A stretch of 44,141 bases of DNA, from assembly GCA_018433975.1 (NCBI GenBank), contig JAHDQE010000099.1, positions 1-44,141 on the forward strand, given 5' to 3'. The notes under the pieces were generated by a model. The model searched no databases, was not told the DNA's origin, and worked only from the letters and a program-made list of their open reading frames with translations. Each line of letters begins with the position of its first letter. Position 1 is the stretch's first letter. This document shows positions 8,238 to 18,583 of the stretch, piece by piece. Source of the stretch: Ornatilinea sp. Lineage in GTDB: Bacteria > Chloroflexota > Anaerolineae > Anaerolineales > Anaerolineaceae. Position numbers and translations under genes: made by a program.

Positions 8238-10796
8238 CTAACGAACTTCTCTTGAATACTCCGGGACTTCATAAATGATCACAGACCCTTCACGAAAAGC
8301 CGTTTTCACTCGATTCTCAAATTTTGCTTCATTGACATTATAAGTATTCCGTTCTAAAGTGCCAATCAGAATATATCGAATATGATATTGGTTAATAATC
8401 GCTTCGGCTTCACTCCAATTGGGCGTTTCATATAATCGACGGATATCCTCTTCTCTGGAACCCATTTCTTCTGCTCCGCCTCGCCATTGGCTTTCATGGC
8501 CGGGCCAGCCCAACACATTGGGAATACCGGAGAAGGTAGCTCCTCTGCCAAAGCTCGAATAGCTTCCTCCAATTGCCTCTGCCAGTGTACCCATCGGTGC
8601 AGTTTGAAGCCACTGTATTGCAGCCATATCTTCCGGGTTATAACGCCCGATATAGGTCGAGCCGTCCAAGTTCAGATCATTCCATTTTACGCCCTGAAAC
8701 TTCATGCGGACCCCAAAAACAGGATAAACCAACCCCATAAGAATAACCAGGGTCAAACCGATTCCGGTAAGAGAGTATCCGATATTCTTCATGCGGGTCC
8801 AAATCCTGACAAACGCATAAGACCCCGCCAGGCCCCATAAAATCCAGACCTGGAAGTAAAACTTGAAGATGGTGTTCATCCTCCAGCCAAATTGGTCCCG
8901 CAGATACAAAAATTCCGGAAAGAGTGCCAGGCCGCATCCGATCAACACCAGAAGCAAAACAAATGCATCCGGAGATTCAAACATCCCATCTTTCTGTTTT
9001 GCACCCGTTTCTTCATTTGTTTGTCCGGGAGGCAAAAGCAAACTCAGCAAACCGCCGACCGTCAGCGAGATCAAAACCAGCAGTGTAATCCACGTTCCCG
9101 GCTCTGCCAGACGCCGCGCAATAGAGCCTAAAAGAAGCGGCTCAGAGGTACCGCCGCCTTGCAACCCCGCCAGCAGCCCCCCCAATGACGTTTGCAGCCC
9201 CAACCATCCCGCCACATAAGAAAAACCAAAGAGGCCCAAAAACAAGCCTAATGTTATCTTTATACCCCTAAACAGTTGGACACGGCTGCCATGCTTCCGA
9301 TAAAACATCCACAACCACACCAATATCGGCAGCAGGAATGGGGCAAACATCACCCAGAAGTAGATCCCACGCGTGAAAAACCCCAGACTGGGTAAAATTC
9401 CCCCGGCCTGGGAATCAAAGCCAAGATAAAACGGGAAGTACAAAATAATTCCTGAAATTCCCAGCATCCCCCCTATCTCCACAAAATCCAACCCCCGAGC
9501 AAAAGACCAGCCCAGCACGCGTGAACGTTTGAGTGCATAAACGGCGCTTACCAGAGCCACATAAATTGGAAAATCCCAGGTATTTAAAAACGCCAGTCCT
9601 CCCAAAATAAGCGCCGTGATCCAGAAATCCGGCGTTTTTAACCACGTGAACAACCCCGGCTCTTCCCTGCAAAATTGTTTTTCTCGAAAACTTTGAAAAG
9701 CCCATTCCCACAAACTCATACCGGAAAACAAACTTTTGTTCGTGCTCAAGTATAAATTCAACGCCAAACCGATGGAGAGGAACACAAAAGGCATCGACAA
9801 CACATGCGGATGAAGATCACCCAGCAGAAACGAGAAGAAAGGGAATTCATCAATAATCTCTTTGGAATTACCCAACGCATCAAAATCCTGAAGCACCCGG
9901 GACGCTCTCCACCACCAGATTCCTCCCGCACGTTGCGGAATCCAGTCTAATGGTACAGAGGGTGGTTGATTCAATTCAGCAATATTCAACCAGGACCAAA
10001 ATCGCGATTGCCAGACTCCGGTGCTGGTTTGCTCCCAAAAGAAGCCTCTGGCATGCAAAATCTCAAGGAATCCTTCCAAATTGCTGAGGATGAGAATGAA
10101 AACAGGCGCCACCAAAGAAACAGCGGGAATTACTTTTCGCGGAACCGTATTTTCTTCTGTGTCAGTGGAATACCTGCTTTTAATTTCCAGCAAATTCGAA
10201 AGGATCCCAAATGCCGCCAGAGCGACCATCCCAAACCAGGAAGAAAGCCCAAGGTTGAAAGACACTGCCGAGGTAGCCCCTGTCATCTGGGCCAACATCG
10301 CCACCTGTACATACCCAAAATAATAATAAGAAATTGAATAACCCGACAACCAGGGATCATTCGGAGGGAAACTGGGGGACCTCAGGATCGCATTGATAAA
10401 AGCCAGCTCCATCGGTTTTTCTGTACCGGATACATCCGGATACGCAGCGCGCATCAAAGCCGCCCCGGCAAAGAAGACGAGAAAAACTAATTCCCCCGTA
10501 ACCCAAAGCGCTTTCTTCTCTTTTAGAAAACCGAAGAGATCCTTCCGATTGCTTCTTAAAAACCACAGGCTCAAACCAGACAGGAGCAGCAATGCAAAGA
10601 TCATCCCCCCGGCATTATTCTGAAATAACTGCAAAGAAGCCAGCAGCCAGTAGAGAAAGCCCCAAATCAACAGTCCCAAAGGACGGGAAAGACTGTAGCC
10701 GCGATCCGGGAGTTTGGAGAAAATGCTATACACAATTGGCAGTGTTATGAAACCAATTATTGTTAGAAGCAAATACCAGAGAATGAAATTGATCAT
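8238..10796 (-). CDS. Single-domain Chlor_Arch_YYY (DUF2298) membrane protein
   Basis: 852 aa, almost entirely hydrophobic helices, matching the single-copy class of the YYYxG family (700-900 aa). Motifs in order: EKPMELAFINAI (126-137), FPPNDPW (143-149), GYSISYYYFG (152-161), WWWRASRVL (294-302), EFPFFSF and DLHPH (317-331), LNTWDFPIY, RMNTIFKFYFQ, and a carboxy-terminal soluble region with GWPGHE and RYILIGTLE. The same series appears in the second half of the adjacent 1787-aa protein, so the two are paralogues. Family function is unproven. The multipass fold, luminal acidic/histidine motifs and glycosyltransferase neighbours suggest a GT-C-type transferase. It starts 32 bases after the 1787-aa gene, with no clear ribosome site. 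Confidence 0.88.
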   Translation of the reverse strand: MINFILWYLLLTIIGFITLPIVYSIFSKLPDRGYSLSRPLGLLIWGFLYWLLASLQLFQNNAGGMIFALLLLSGLSLWFLRSNRKDLFGFLKEKKALWVTGELVFLVFFAGAALMRAAYPDVSGTEKPMELAFINAILRSPSFPPNDPWLSGYSISYYYFGYVQVAMLAQMTGATSAVSFNLGLSSWFGMVALAAFGILSNLLEIKSRYSTDTEENTVPRKVIPAVSLVAPVFILILSNLEGFLEILHARGFFWEQTSTGVWQSRFWSWLNIAELNQPPSVPLDWIPQRAGGIWWWRASRVLQDFDALGNSKEIIDEFPFFSFLLGDLHPHVLSMPFVFLSIGLALNLYLSTNKSLFSGMSLWEWAFQSFREKQFCREEPGLFTWLKTPDFWITALILGGLAFLNTWDFPIYVALVSAVYALKRSRVLGWSFARGLDFVEIGGMLGISGIILYFPFYLGFDSQAGGILPSLGFFTRGIYFWVMFAPFLLPILVWLWMFYRKHGSRVQLFRGIKITLGLFLGLFGFSYVAGWLGLQTSLGGLLAGLQGGGTSEPLLLGSIARRLAEPGTWITLLVLISLTVGGLLSLLLPPGQTNEETGAKQKDGMFESPDAFVLLLVLIGCGLALFPEFLYLRDQFGWRMNTIFKFYFQVWILWGLAGSYAFVRIWTRMKNIGYSLTGIGLTLVILMGLVYPVFGVRMKFQGVKWNDLNLDGSTYIGRYNPEDMAAIQWLQTAPMGTLAEAIGGSYSSFGRGATFSGIPNVLGWPGHESQWRGGAEEMGSREEDIRRLYETPNWSEAEAIINQYHIRYILIGTLERNTYNVNEAKFENRVKTAFREGSVIIYEVPEYSREVR

Positions 10797-10828
10797 AATT
10801 ATTTTTTACAAATTCAAATGAACTTACT

Positions 10829-13800
10829 TTAATTCACATCCAGAACTTTGTAAATTACGGTTCTGCCATCCCGGTAAACTTCTTCCCACAACACACCATT
10901 CTGGGCTGGGAACTTATCCAGACCTGCCTCTTCATAATACGCCCGTTCCAATTGCCCAACAACGATATATTTAACGTCAAACCTTTCCAAAAATTCCTGA
11001 GCTTCCCGCAGTTGGGTAGTGTTATAAAAAGCACCAATCGCGGCCACCCGATCAGATACCCACTCGGATGGAGCCACGGCTCGCTGTTGGCGCTGATGCC
11101 AGTTCCACCCCACCACACCGGGCAAACCGGTATAGATCGTAAATCGGCTGCCCCACTTATACTCTGTAGCATTCGCTTCGACAATGGTGGGCGAACCCTC
11201 AACATTCTCCTGCATCCATTTTATTGCTTTATAGTCCTCCAGCAGGACCAGGTCATTATCACCGTCTAAATATCGGGAATAAGCCATATACGTCATGCCG
11301 TCCAGGCTATGCGGAGCAGAGGGTGCCATCCGGTCTCTGATTTTATCGATACTCGCAAAGATTGGGAACAACGCCGCCGAGCCTATTAGCACCACCAGGA
11401 TAAATTTCCATGGATCGCGATATTTGGGAGACCACTCCCTTTTCACATCAGGAAGCAGCCACGCCAGACTTGCCGCGGCTGAAATTGAAAGCAGGGTCCA
11501 GGCTTGAAGATAAAACTTAAAAACGGTGTTCATGCGGCCGATATCACCATCCAGCACAATCAACTCCACCGCAAGCGTTAGTGCCAACCCGGTGCCAATC
11601 AGGAACAGGACAAATCTTTTTTCATCGCTCTGGCCGGGGCGGAAAATCAGAATTGCAGCCCAAACGCCGATGGGCAGCACCACCCAGGCAATTTTTATAC
11701 CTAAAATCAGAGCACCAATTATTATCAGACCAAGCGCCCCTAAAGCTGCCTGGATCAACCCGCGATAACGCTTCAAGGGGTTTAATGCAGACATGGGGGT
11801 TTTCGCCATCCAATCCCGAGTTTCCCATGTCAACCACGAGACAATCACAAAAAGGAACAGTCCCCAATGGGTAAAGTAAGACCAGAAAGGAGAATGATCC
11901 CCGTCCCAGAGTTTAATTTTGTTATACCCCTGACCATACCAATCCGCAAAGGGTTGGTATAAAAGAAATACCAGTCCCACAAAGACCGCCAGTACAACAA
12001 TCCACAAGATCCCTTTTCGCCATTGCTCCGGCAAATCGGGCAAAATATTTTCTTGAACCGGCGCATATTTAAGGTAGGTATAAGTGAGGGCAACCAGGCT
12101 CAAACCCAGATAAACCGGCAAATCCCAGGTGTTGGTTGGGCGAAGGGTTCCGACAATCAGGGCACCCAAAAAGATATTTACTCCCAGATGAAGCCAGCGG
12201 TGTGTTCCGCTCCCCAAACCCCATTTCCATTTTCCTTTAATCATTGCAATCACCCAACCAACCACCAACAACGTAATCGGAAGAGCAATCATGTGCGCGT
12301 GCAGGTCTGCATAAAGAAATGTGAAGAATGGAAATTCAGTGATAGGTTCAGCCGGTAAGACTCTGCTCGGAACCCAATACCAGTCTCCGGAACGAATGGG
12401 TAGTTGCGTCCCGCCCAGGAATTGGATAATACCTTGAAACGTCCATATCCAAAGGCGAATGAAATTCGCTCCATCAATGGAGCCCCCCGGTGCGGCTATC
12501 CGTTGGAGGGCATGCCAGATCATCCGGACCGTCCCAAGGTTCCCAAGAATTAATACCGCCATCGCCGCCGACAGCCCACCCCACAGAGACCTCGGGAAGC
12601 GCCCCGCCCCGCCGCCAGTCAGGTCATCCTGCTCAACCGATTTCAAAGAGGAAATTAAATTCCACCCAATTGAGAACGCGCCCGCCGCCGTCAGACTGAA
12701 CAAAGTTGGCAGCACAAAATTATAGGCGATGGAAGGCACAACTCCCAACCACTTAATTAAGACGCCAACAATCACAAAACCATAGTAATAGTAATTGATA
12801 TAGCCCCCGGTAAACCATGGATCATAAGGCGGAAAGGTCGTGCTTTTTATAACGGCATTGAGGTAGGAAAAATCCATTGGCTTTTCCCCGCCTTTGTAAG
12901 GGTGCCACAGGTCCGGGTTACCTATTCGGATCAAGAGGTCTACCAGGAAAAATGCCAGTATGACCACTTCAAAGATCAGATAATATTTCCCCTTCTCTCG
13001 AAATTCCTGAACAATTTCTTCCTTTTGCAGCATAAAAAGGAAAATATTAACCAGAAGCAGCCCCAAAAACACTATGCTGATGGTCAATGTGGTAAAGGGA
13101 ATGCCCATTGAGCCTGCCAGCCATACAAAGTAGGCCAGCAACAACAATCCCACCAATCTACTAAAAGGATACCCTTTATCTGAAAGGCTCCTAAAAACCA
13201 GACGCACCAGCGGATAATTGATCAGACCCAGGCCAAACACCGCCAGATACCAGAGCATCACGCCCAATGCAGGCTGGCGGTTAATCAGCCGGTCCCAATC
13301 AAATAACTCAGACCAGGTTCCGCCGCTCCTCTGTTCGTCTAACCGCTCTTGAGGCAGCAGCAAATTCCCGGGGTACTTCTTTGTATCCTTGGGCGATACA
13401 TGCACAATTGTGCTCAAATCCACCGCGGAAAGAATTTCTTTGACCTGTTGCTGGCTGTAATCAGCGCTCTTTTTGAAGATCAGCACTTTAGGATGATCAT
13501 AAACCGTGAAAGATTCGTCAGCCAATTGCGTATTAAACTGGATGTTTCCCAGGTTCGGCTCTGACTGAACCACTTTAATCAATTCAAATCCAAGTTTTTC
13601 CTCAAACGTGCCCGGTTCGGCAATACTGTAACACTCAAGTATCGTTTTATCGGCCGGACAACCTATCAATTCGCGATAATATGTCGTTGTAAGCGGATAC
13701 CGCTCCGGGACGCGGGTAGTAGTTCCCCACTGGCGGTTGGAGCTGATAAAAATATAATCCGCCTGATCCAGGTTTTTCAAAAAACGATCCAACTTCTGCG

Positions 13801-16192
13801 AATTATCATCCCAATACATCTCAAAATTAAGATCCGTGTGATACACCCCCATATAATGATCAAATGGGTTGTATCCATCCATTCCGATGGGAAGGACATC
13901 ATCCCAGGAGCTCTCGGTCGCATGCGTTATACCGTAGAACGCAACCTCCCCCGGACCGCTCTGGATCTTAAGTTGAAGATAATAGGTTTGATTGGCTTTT
14001 AATTCCACAGGTTGCTGGAACTCCAGTGTGTAATCTTCACCACGAGGATCGCTCCCCGGCAGAAAAGCACTGCTGAGTTCCGCTTTCCCCAGAGTTTGTC
14101 GTTCCTGGGAATCATCATACACAAAAGCCTGCAAAAGCTTCTCGTCCGGGTAACCTTCCCAATCCACTACGTGCGGAAGATCAATTGTATTTAAAGTTTC
14201 ATCCTGTTTGGGACGGTATTGCAGCAGCATATTACTGCTTCCCGAGATGGCATTCACAAATTCAGGCAAATACTGGTTCACCATTCCATCGATCGTTGCA
14301 AATACCAGTACAGGTGTCCCCATCAGTTCAATTTCATTCCCATAATCTTCGGTTTCAATCAGCAGAAAATACTGCTTCCCCTCTTCCAATGTTGGGGGCA
14401 GATCGAAAATCACCGTCTGTGGATCGCCTCGGGGATCACCCTGAGTCAAAAATTCGCCCTCGATATACTTCTCCGATAGAATCGATTGTCCCAATCGATC
14501 TTCTGCAATCCGCACGATCAAATTACTGAAACTCGATGTCTCATAGAGAGAGTGAACATAAGGAAGATCAACTTCCGCCAGCACACCGGAAGTATCCGGC
14601 GAAAATGCCATAACAAAAGAAGTTTCTCCATTGACCTGGTAACCGGCTTTAAAAGGCATTGGATGATTGACTTCACCTTCTCCTGTTTCCGCCCTTAGAG
14701 TTATCGCTCCCGGAACATTCTGGTAAATCCACCGGCTTGCTTCAACCCTGGTCAATGGGCGGGTATAAATCCGGCTAAAAGCGTATGCCCAGGCAAAACT
14801 GGCCGCTAAAACCCCAACCCCCACTGAAACAGAAAGGATTTTCCAGAGATTCTGTCGCAGCCACGATGCACTTTCCCTAATTTTCTCCGAGTTTTTCTCC
14901 CAAAGCTGGAAAATAAACCATGCGGCCATAATCGCAAGTGTGGGATAAATATGGAGTTGATAGCGCATGTTTCTTGAGAAATTAGTGGATTGCCAGACAA
15001 AATAGATTGCCGTCCAGAACCAGATCAATCCATGATGACGCCACTCGCCCTTTACTTTCAGCATCTTCCAGCCCATCCACAGGAAGCCAATCCATCCAGC
15101 GATTCCAAGCGGGAAGCCCATTCCCCATCGGACCATGTTATACAAAGAGTACCAGATGGGCCTTCGGGCCCACTGCAGCGCGGGCGGAAAATCAACCTCT
15201 CCACTGCTTTGAAGGCTGAGCTCCTTAAGGTTTGACAGCCAATTGGGATTTAGTTTTAATCCAAAAAAGCCTGGTCCCATAAAAGCATACGGCTGGAAAA
15301 TCCGAAATACGACAAAACTGATGATCGCTGCGATTGCCAGATTTCGAATAGAAAGCACAACATTCTTTTCCCGATTTTCAACAGGCCTCTGCGAGAGCCA
15401 TACGACAACCGCAAAGGGCAATAAAATCGCTACGGGTGCCGCGCTGACTTTAGAAGCCATTGCAAAGCCAAGCGATATGCCGAAGAGCACAAATTGCAGC
15501 AGGCTTCGATTCGGATTTGCCACCAGCCAGGCCCAATTGAAATTCTTTTCACCGGAAGATTCGGGGAGTGAAATTCTGTCTGGTTCAGTCCCGGTGTCCT
15601 GCTCATCTCTATCCGGCACCATAACACAAACCGCCAGATAAATTGTTAGCAAAACGAAGAAATTTGTGAATGTATCGACTGCGAAATAATGCGAGAGTTG
15701 TATGGGGAGCGCCGAAAAAGCATAAAATGCCGCCGCCAGGAGGGATAAACGATTCCGCTTATATAATCTTTGCCCAATTAAATAAACCAGCAAAATCGTC
15801 GAAAGATCAAAAATCGCTGATAGAACCCGTCCGACAATATGAACCTCATCATATCCCGTCTGACCTAACCATTCTGCAACATAACGAACAATAAAAAGCG
15901 GAAATGTTCCATAGACATAGAAATTAAATCCACGATTATTCGGGTTCAGGCTTGAAGCGTTTGTGTCAAAATAAGAAGCGGGCTGTTCGACAGGAGAAAT
16001 AGCCGTTTCTACCATTGTCATAAAACGTTCATCCGGGTGCAGGTGCTCATTATCGTCCCAGTTCACCCCGACAAACCGGAAGTAAGCTCCCAACATCATG
16101 ATTCCCAACAACAAAAACGTCCATACCCAGGGTATGAATTTACGGCGCACCGGTTGATTTATGTCGGATATATTGTTGTTTTCAACTTCCAT
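10829..16192 (-). CDS. Fused PMT-like plus Chlor_Arch_YYY giant membrane protein
   Basis: 1787 aa. The first half (about 1-480 membrane, 480-960 soluble) is PMT/GT39-like: NEHLHPDERF (49-57) with Asp54-Glu55 in the first luminal loop, and LSHYFAVDTFTNFF, as in dolichyl-phosphate-mannose transferases. A beta-rich extracytoplasmic stretch with repeated YYLQL/YFLLIE-type strands follows. The second half, from about residue 975, is a complete YYY domain: GEKPMDFSYLNA, FPPYDPWFTGGY, INYYYYGF (about 1130-1140), WYWVPSRVLP, EFPFFTF with DLHAH (about 1290-1300), TNTWDLPVYL and RMNTVFKFYLQ (about 1550). The reading frame is intact throughout, so this is a true fusion. It likely assembles or attaches a surface glycan. 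The ATG at 16192 is preceded by GGGAAAG. Confidence 0.88.
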   Translation of the reverse strand: MEVENNNISDINQPVRRKFIPWVWTFLLLGIMMLGAYFRFVGVNWDDNEHLHPDERFMTMVETAISPVEQPASYFDTNASSLNPNNRGFNFYVYGTFPLFIVRYVAEWLGQTGYDEVHIVGRVLSAIFDLSTILLVYLIGQRLYKRNRLSLLAAAFYAFSALPIQLSHYFAVDTFTNFFVLLTIYLAVCVMVPDRDEQDTGTEPDRISLPESSGEKNFNWAWLVANPNRSLLQFVLFGISLGFAMASKVSAAPVAILLPFAVVVWLSQRPVENREKNVVLSIRNLAIAAIISFVVFRIFQPYAFMGPGFFGLKLNPNWLSNLKELSLQSSGEVDFPPALQWARRPIWYSLYNMVRWGMGFPLGIAGWIGFLWMGWKMLKVKGEWRHHGLIWFWTAIYFVWQSTNFSRNMRYQLHIYPTLAIMAAWFIFQLWEKNSEKIRESASWLRQNLWKILSVSVGVGVLAASFAWAYAFSRIYTRPLTRVEASRWIYQNVPGAITLRAETGEGEVNHPMPFKAGYQVNGETSFVMAFSPDTSGVLAEVDLPYVHSLYETSSFSNLIVRIAEDRLGQSILSEKYIEGEFLTQGDPRGDPQTVIFDLPPTLEEGKQYFLLIETEDYGNEIELMGTPVLVFATIDGMVNQYLPEFVNAISGSSNMLLQYRPKQDETLNTIDLPHVVDWEGYPDEKLLQAFVYDDSQERQTLGKAELSSAFLPGSDPRGEDYTLEFQQPVELKANQTYYLQLKIQSGPGEVAFYGITHATESSWDDVLPIGMDGYNPFDHYMGVYHTDLNFEMYWDDNSQKLDRFLKNLDQADYIFISSNRQWGTTTRVPERYPLTTTYYRELIGCPADKTILECYSIAEPGTFEEKLGFELIKVVQSEPNLGNIQFNTQLADESFTVYDHPKVLIFKKSADYSQQQVKEILSAVDLSTIVHVSPKDTKKYPGNLLLPQERLDEQRSGGTWSELFDWDRLINRQPALGVMLWYLAVFGLGLINYPLVRLVFRSLSDKGYPFSRLVGLLLLAYFVWLAGSMGIPFTTLTISIVFLGLLLVNIFLFMLQKEEIVQEFREKGKYYLIFEVVILAFFLVDLLIRIGNPDLWHPYKGGEKPMDFSYLNAVIKSTTFPPYDPWFTGGYINYYYYGFVIVGVLIKWLGVVPSIAYNFVLPTLFSLTAAGAFSIGWNLISSLKSVEQDDLTGGGAGRFPRSLWGGLSAAMAVLILGNLGTVRMIWHALQRIAAPGGSIDGANFIRLWIWTFQGIIQFLGGTQLPIRSGDWYWVPSRVLPAEPITEFPFFTFLYADLHAHMIALPITLLVVGWVIAMIKGKWKWGLGSGTHRWLHLGVNIFLGALIVGTLRPTNTWDLPVYLGLSLVALTYTYLKYAPVQENILPDLPEQWRKGILWIVVLAVFVGLVFLLYQPFADWYGQGYNKIKLWDGDHSPFWSYFTHWGLFLFVIVSWLTWETRDWMAKTPMSALNPLKRYRGLIQAALGALGLIIIGALILGIKIAWVVLPIGVWAAILIFRPGQSDEKRFVLFLIGTGLALTLAVELIVLDGDIGRMNTVFKFYLQAWTLLSISAAASLAWLLPDVKREWSPKYRDPWKFILVVLIGSAALFPIFASIDKIRDRMAPSAPHSLDGMTYMAYSRYLDGDNDLVLLEDYKAIKWMQENVEGSPTIVEANATEYKWGSRFTIYTGLPGVVGWNWHQRQQRAVAPSEWVSDRVAAIGAFYNTTQLREAQEFLERFDVKYIVVGQLERAYYEEAGLDKFPAQNGVLWEEVYRDGRTVIYKVLDVN

Positions 16193-16225
16193 TCTGAATC
16201 TTTCCCATTTAACAAATTAGGTAAA

Positions 16226-18382
16226 TTAATTCTCTTGTTCCAGCAGTGGATCATACGATTCCACTGGTGGTATATAGAATATCAGGTAATCTTTGTCGGG
16301 CCACTCAGATTTGTGAAGAGAAAAGACACCATCAGGATACATCTCAGTCAATAGCTCAATTGCATTTGTATCAATAGGTCTTACAATAAAAAGTTTGGCA
16401 CCTTTTTCCTCCAGAGAAAAGTCAAAACTCTCCGGCCAAAGCGCATAATCTTTTTCCGGAAAACCGGCATTGATTCCAACCAATCGGGTATCAACCCAGT
16501 GTGGGTAAGGGACAACGTATGCCGAGTCTTTTGTGCCTATCGTGTTGGCAAACCAGCTAATTGTTTCCCCCATTTCTGAAGAATTCCAGGCTGCACTCAT
16601 AAATTGTTCGTAATACTGCCGGAAAACCAGATGATAATTTTGAACAGCACTGATCCCAATGAAAAAGATTCCCAACAGAATCACCATTCCCCGGCCAACT
16701 TTTCCCTGTAGTTTCTTGAGCAAACTGGAAAACACGGCGTAAAAACCAATTGCCGCTGTGATAAAAATTGGAACAAGCGCCCCTCCTGTTCGATTCAAAG
16801 AAGGATTTTCCTCCGGAAATGCCAGAGACAAAATAGAAGGCATCATCAACATAGGGATTGAAAGGAGAATAAACAAGTCTAACCAGTTCCGCTCGCGAAT
16901 ATAGCGCAGCAACAAAGACACAACGCCTACAAAAAAGAATGCCGCAGTGATCACGTCCAACGCCGGACGGTTAGGCACGGAATGCACCCACACGTTTCCA
17001 TTTTTCCAAAAAGGCATGATGAGTGCCTGGAACAGGTTTGAAAAAAAGATTTGAACCGGTGATCCGGGAAAATCCCTTTCCATGGTGGATATTCTCGTCA
17101 GAGCTCGATATCCAAACATTTCCGGATTGTCAAATGAATACCGGAGTAAAGGCAGGAAAATAATCAACGAGACAAATGAGAGAAGAATTAATGCAAAAAT
17201 AGTCTCCCATCGTTTCCCCCGTGATTGCGAATGCAGCAAATAAATCAACACGCCAAGGACCACAACAAAGGGAATAAACCGCGCCGCGCTATAACCATGC
17301 AGGCCCAATCCCAAAGCCAGGCCGGAGAGAATAAAATCATTCCGGGAAGATCTTCGGATGCCCTGAATCAAATAGTAAAGTGTTGGGGCGACAAACAAAG
17401 GATAAAGTGGGAACCTCAACCCTACCCGTGAAATCACATTGGGCCAGTAGGCAATCCCGGCAAAAAGAAGGGCTAGCAGCCCAACCCATTTGCCACCGAT
17501 TTCTTTTCCCAACAAGTAAATGAAGGGGAGCGTGGCAAATCCGATCAATGCTGTACCAATTTTAAGGCTGATGAAAGATACACCCGTGTTCAACACCATG
17601 ACGATCAGGGCTGTCAAATACATCTGGATGGCTTCTCGCCCGGTGTTTCTCTCAAAGAAAACAGAAGTCTTGCCATTCAGCACATCCAGCACATCCAGTA
17701 ATTTCTCTGCGTGGTCGCTGAATGCTTCACCCGGAACGTTACTCAGTTGATAAAATCGAAAAAAGGCAACCAGAATAAATGAGAGGAGCAGTAATCCTGC
17801 CCACTGATTTACACTTATCTTTACTTTTCGTTCAGCAATGATCGCCCGCAGTTTTTCCAAAAATTTTTGTGCTCCCTGTTGGGGAAGCCAGAAGGCATTG
17901 AGAAAGTATCCAATCGCAACCAACCACAGTGCAAGGTTAACAAGGGTAAACTTGTTGCCGCCAAAGGCCAGGAATGCCAGCAACGCAACCGGAAGCCCAA
18001 AATACAATGACCCGTTGCGAATCTGAGTAGGCATCGGTGTTTGTGCAGCGGTCCTATGCCTGGGGAGTTCAATCTCTTTTGTAAGAAAAGCAGCAATGAT
18101 GAGAACTGTCGACAATACGTAAAATGAAACCGCGGCCCCAACGCTGCTGGTAGGGGGCTCCAAAATGAATTGCGCGATCAGTGCGAATAAAACGCCAGTG
18201 ATCATTTTCCAGGGTAAAGAGAGAGACTTCACCTTATCAACGGTTGCCTCGGAATCTATAACTTCCAACGCCACAGATTCCGGCGACTGCTCTTCCATCT
18301 GCTGCAAAGATTGGAGTAAGTCCGGATATTTTCGGGGATTTAATTTTGCTTTTACATAATCAAGGACGCTTGGTTCTTCCAT
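16226..18382 (-). CDS. Polytopic GT39-like membrane protein (718 aa)
   Basis: Begins with a soluble segment of about 55 residues, then three to four helices, a charged linker near 175-190 and a second set of about ten helices, with a short soluble tail. The loop after the helix starting near residue 192 holds VPGEAFSDHAEKLLD (Asp about 222), in the place of the acidic motif of GT39 enzymes, followed by the family-like RVGLRFPLYPLF. A glycosyltransferase role is inferred from fold and neighbourhood; the acidic motif is variant and the extra amino-terminal module is unusual. It is separated by 201 bases from the upstream GT4 gene and by 33 from the next gene, so a promoter may lie before it, though none was convincing. 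A substrate cannot be assigned. Confidence 0.75.
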   Translation of the reverse strand: MEEPSVLDYVKAKLNPRKYPDLLQSLQQMEEQSPESVALEVIDSEATVDKVKSLSLPWKMITGVLFALIAQFILEPPTSSVGAAVSFYVLSTVLIIAAFLTKEIELPRHRTAAQTPMPTQIRNGSLYFGLPVALLAFLAFGGNKFTLVNLALWLVAIGYFLNAFWLPQQGAQKFLEKLRAIIAERKVKISVNQWAGLLLLSFILVAFFRFYQLSNVPGEAFSDHAEKLLDVLDVLNGKTSVFFERNTGREAIQMYLTALIVMVLNTGVSFISLKIGTALIGFATLPFIYLLGKEIGGKWVGLLALLFAGIAYWPNVISRVGLRFPLYPLFVAPTLYYLIQGIRRSSRNDFILSGLALGLGLHGYSAARFIPFVVVLGVLIYLLHSQSRGKRWETIFALILLSFVSLIIFLPLLRYSFDNPEMFGYRALTRISTMERDFPGSPVQIFFSNLFQALIMPFWKNGNVWVHSVPNRPALDVITAAFFFVGVVSLLLRYIRERNWLDLFILLSIPMLMMPSILSLAFPEENPSLNRTGGALVPIFITAAIGFYAVFSSLLKKLQGKVGRGMVILLGIFFIGISAVQNYHLVFRQYYEQFMSAAWNSSEMGETISWFANTIGTKDSAYVVPYPHWVDTRLVGINAGFPEKDYALWPESFDFSLEEKGAKLFIVRPIDTNAIELLTEMYPDGVFSLHKSEWPDKDYLIFYIPPVESYDPLLEQEN

Positions 18383-18583
18383 AAAGGTATGCCCAAAACA
18401 AAATTTTTGCTGTAACTCAATAATTTTACACTCAATTTATCAGAACAGTGTGGAGCGGGTTAGAGATAACTCAAAACACTGAGAATCTATGCAGAACGAA
18501 AGATGTAAATCCAAACAAGACCCTATTTCAGACTAAACACTTTCAGATGTTCTTCCTCCAAAGTTCCAGATACGGAGAGCTCT

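Noticed and set aside
18383..18583. 201-base gap between the GT4 and 718-aa genes, searched for promoter, small gene or RNA
   Set aside because: Only an isolated TAAAAT was seen, with no -35 box; no coding frame or recognisable RNA is supported.
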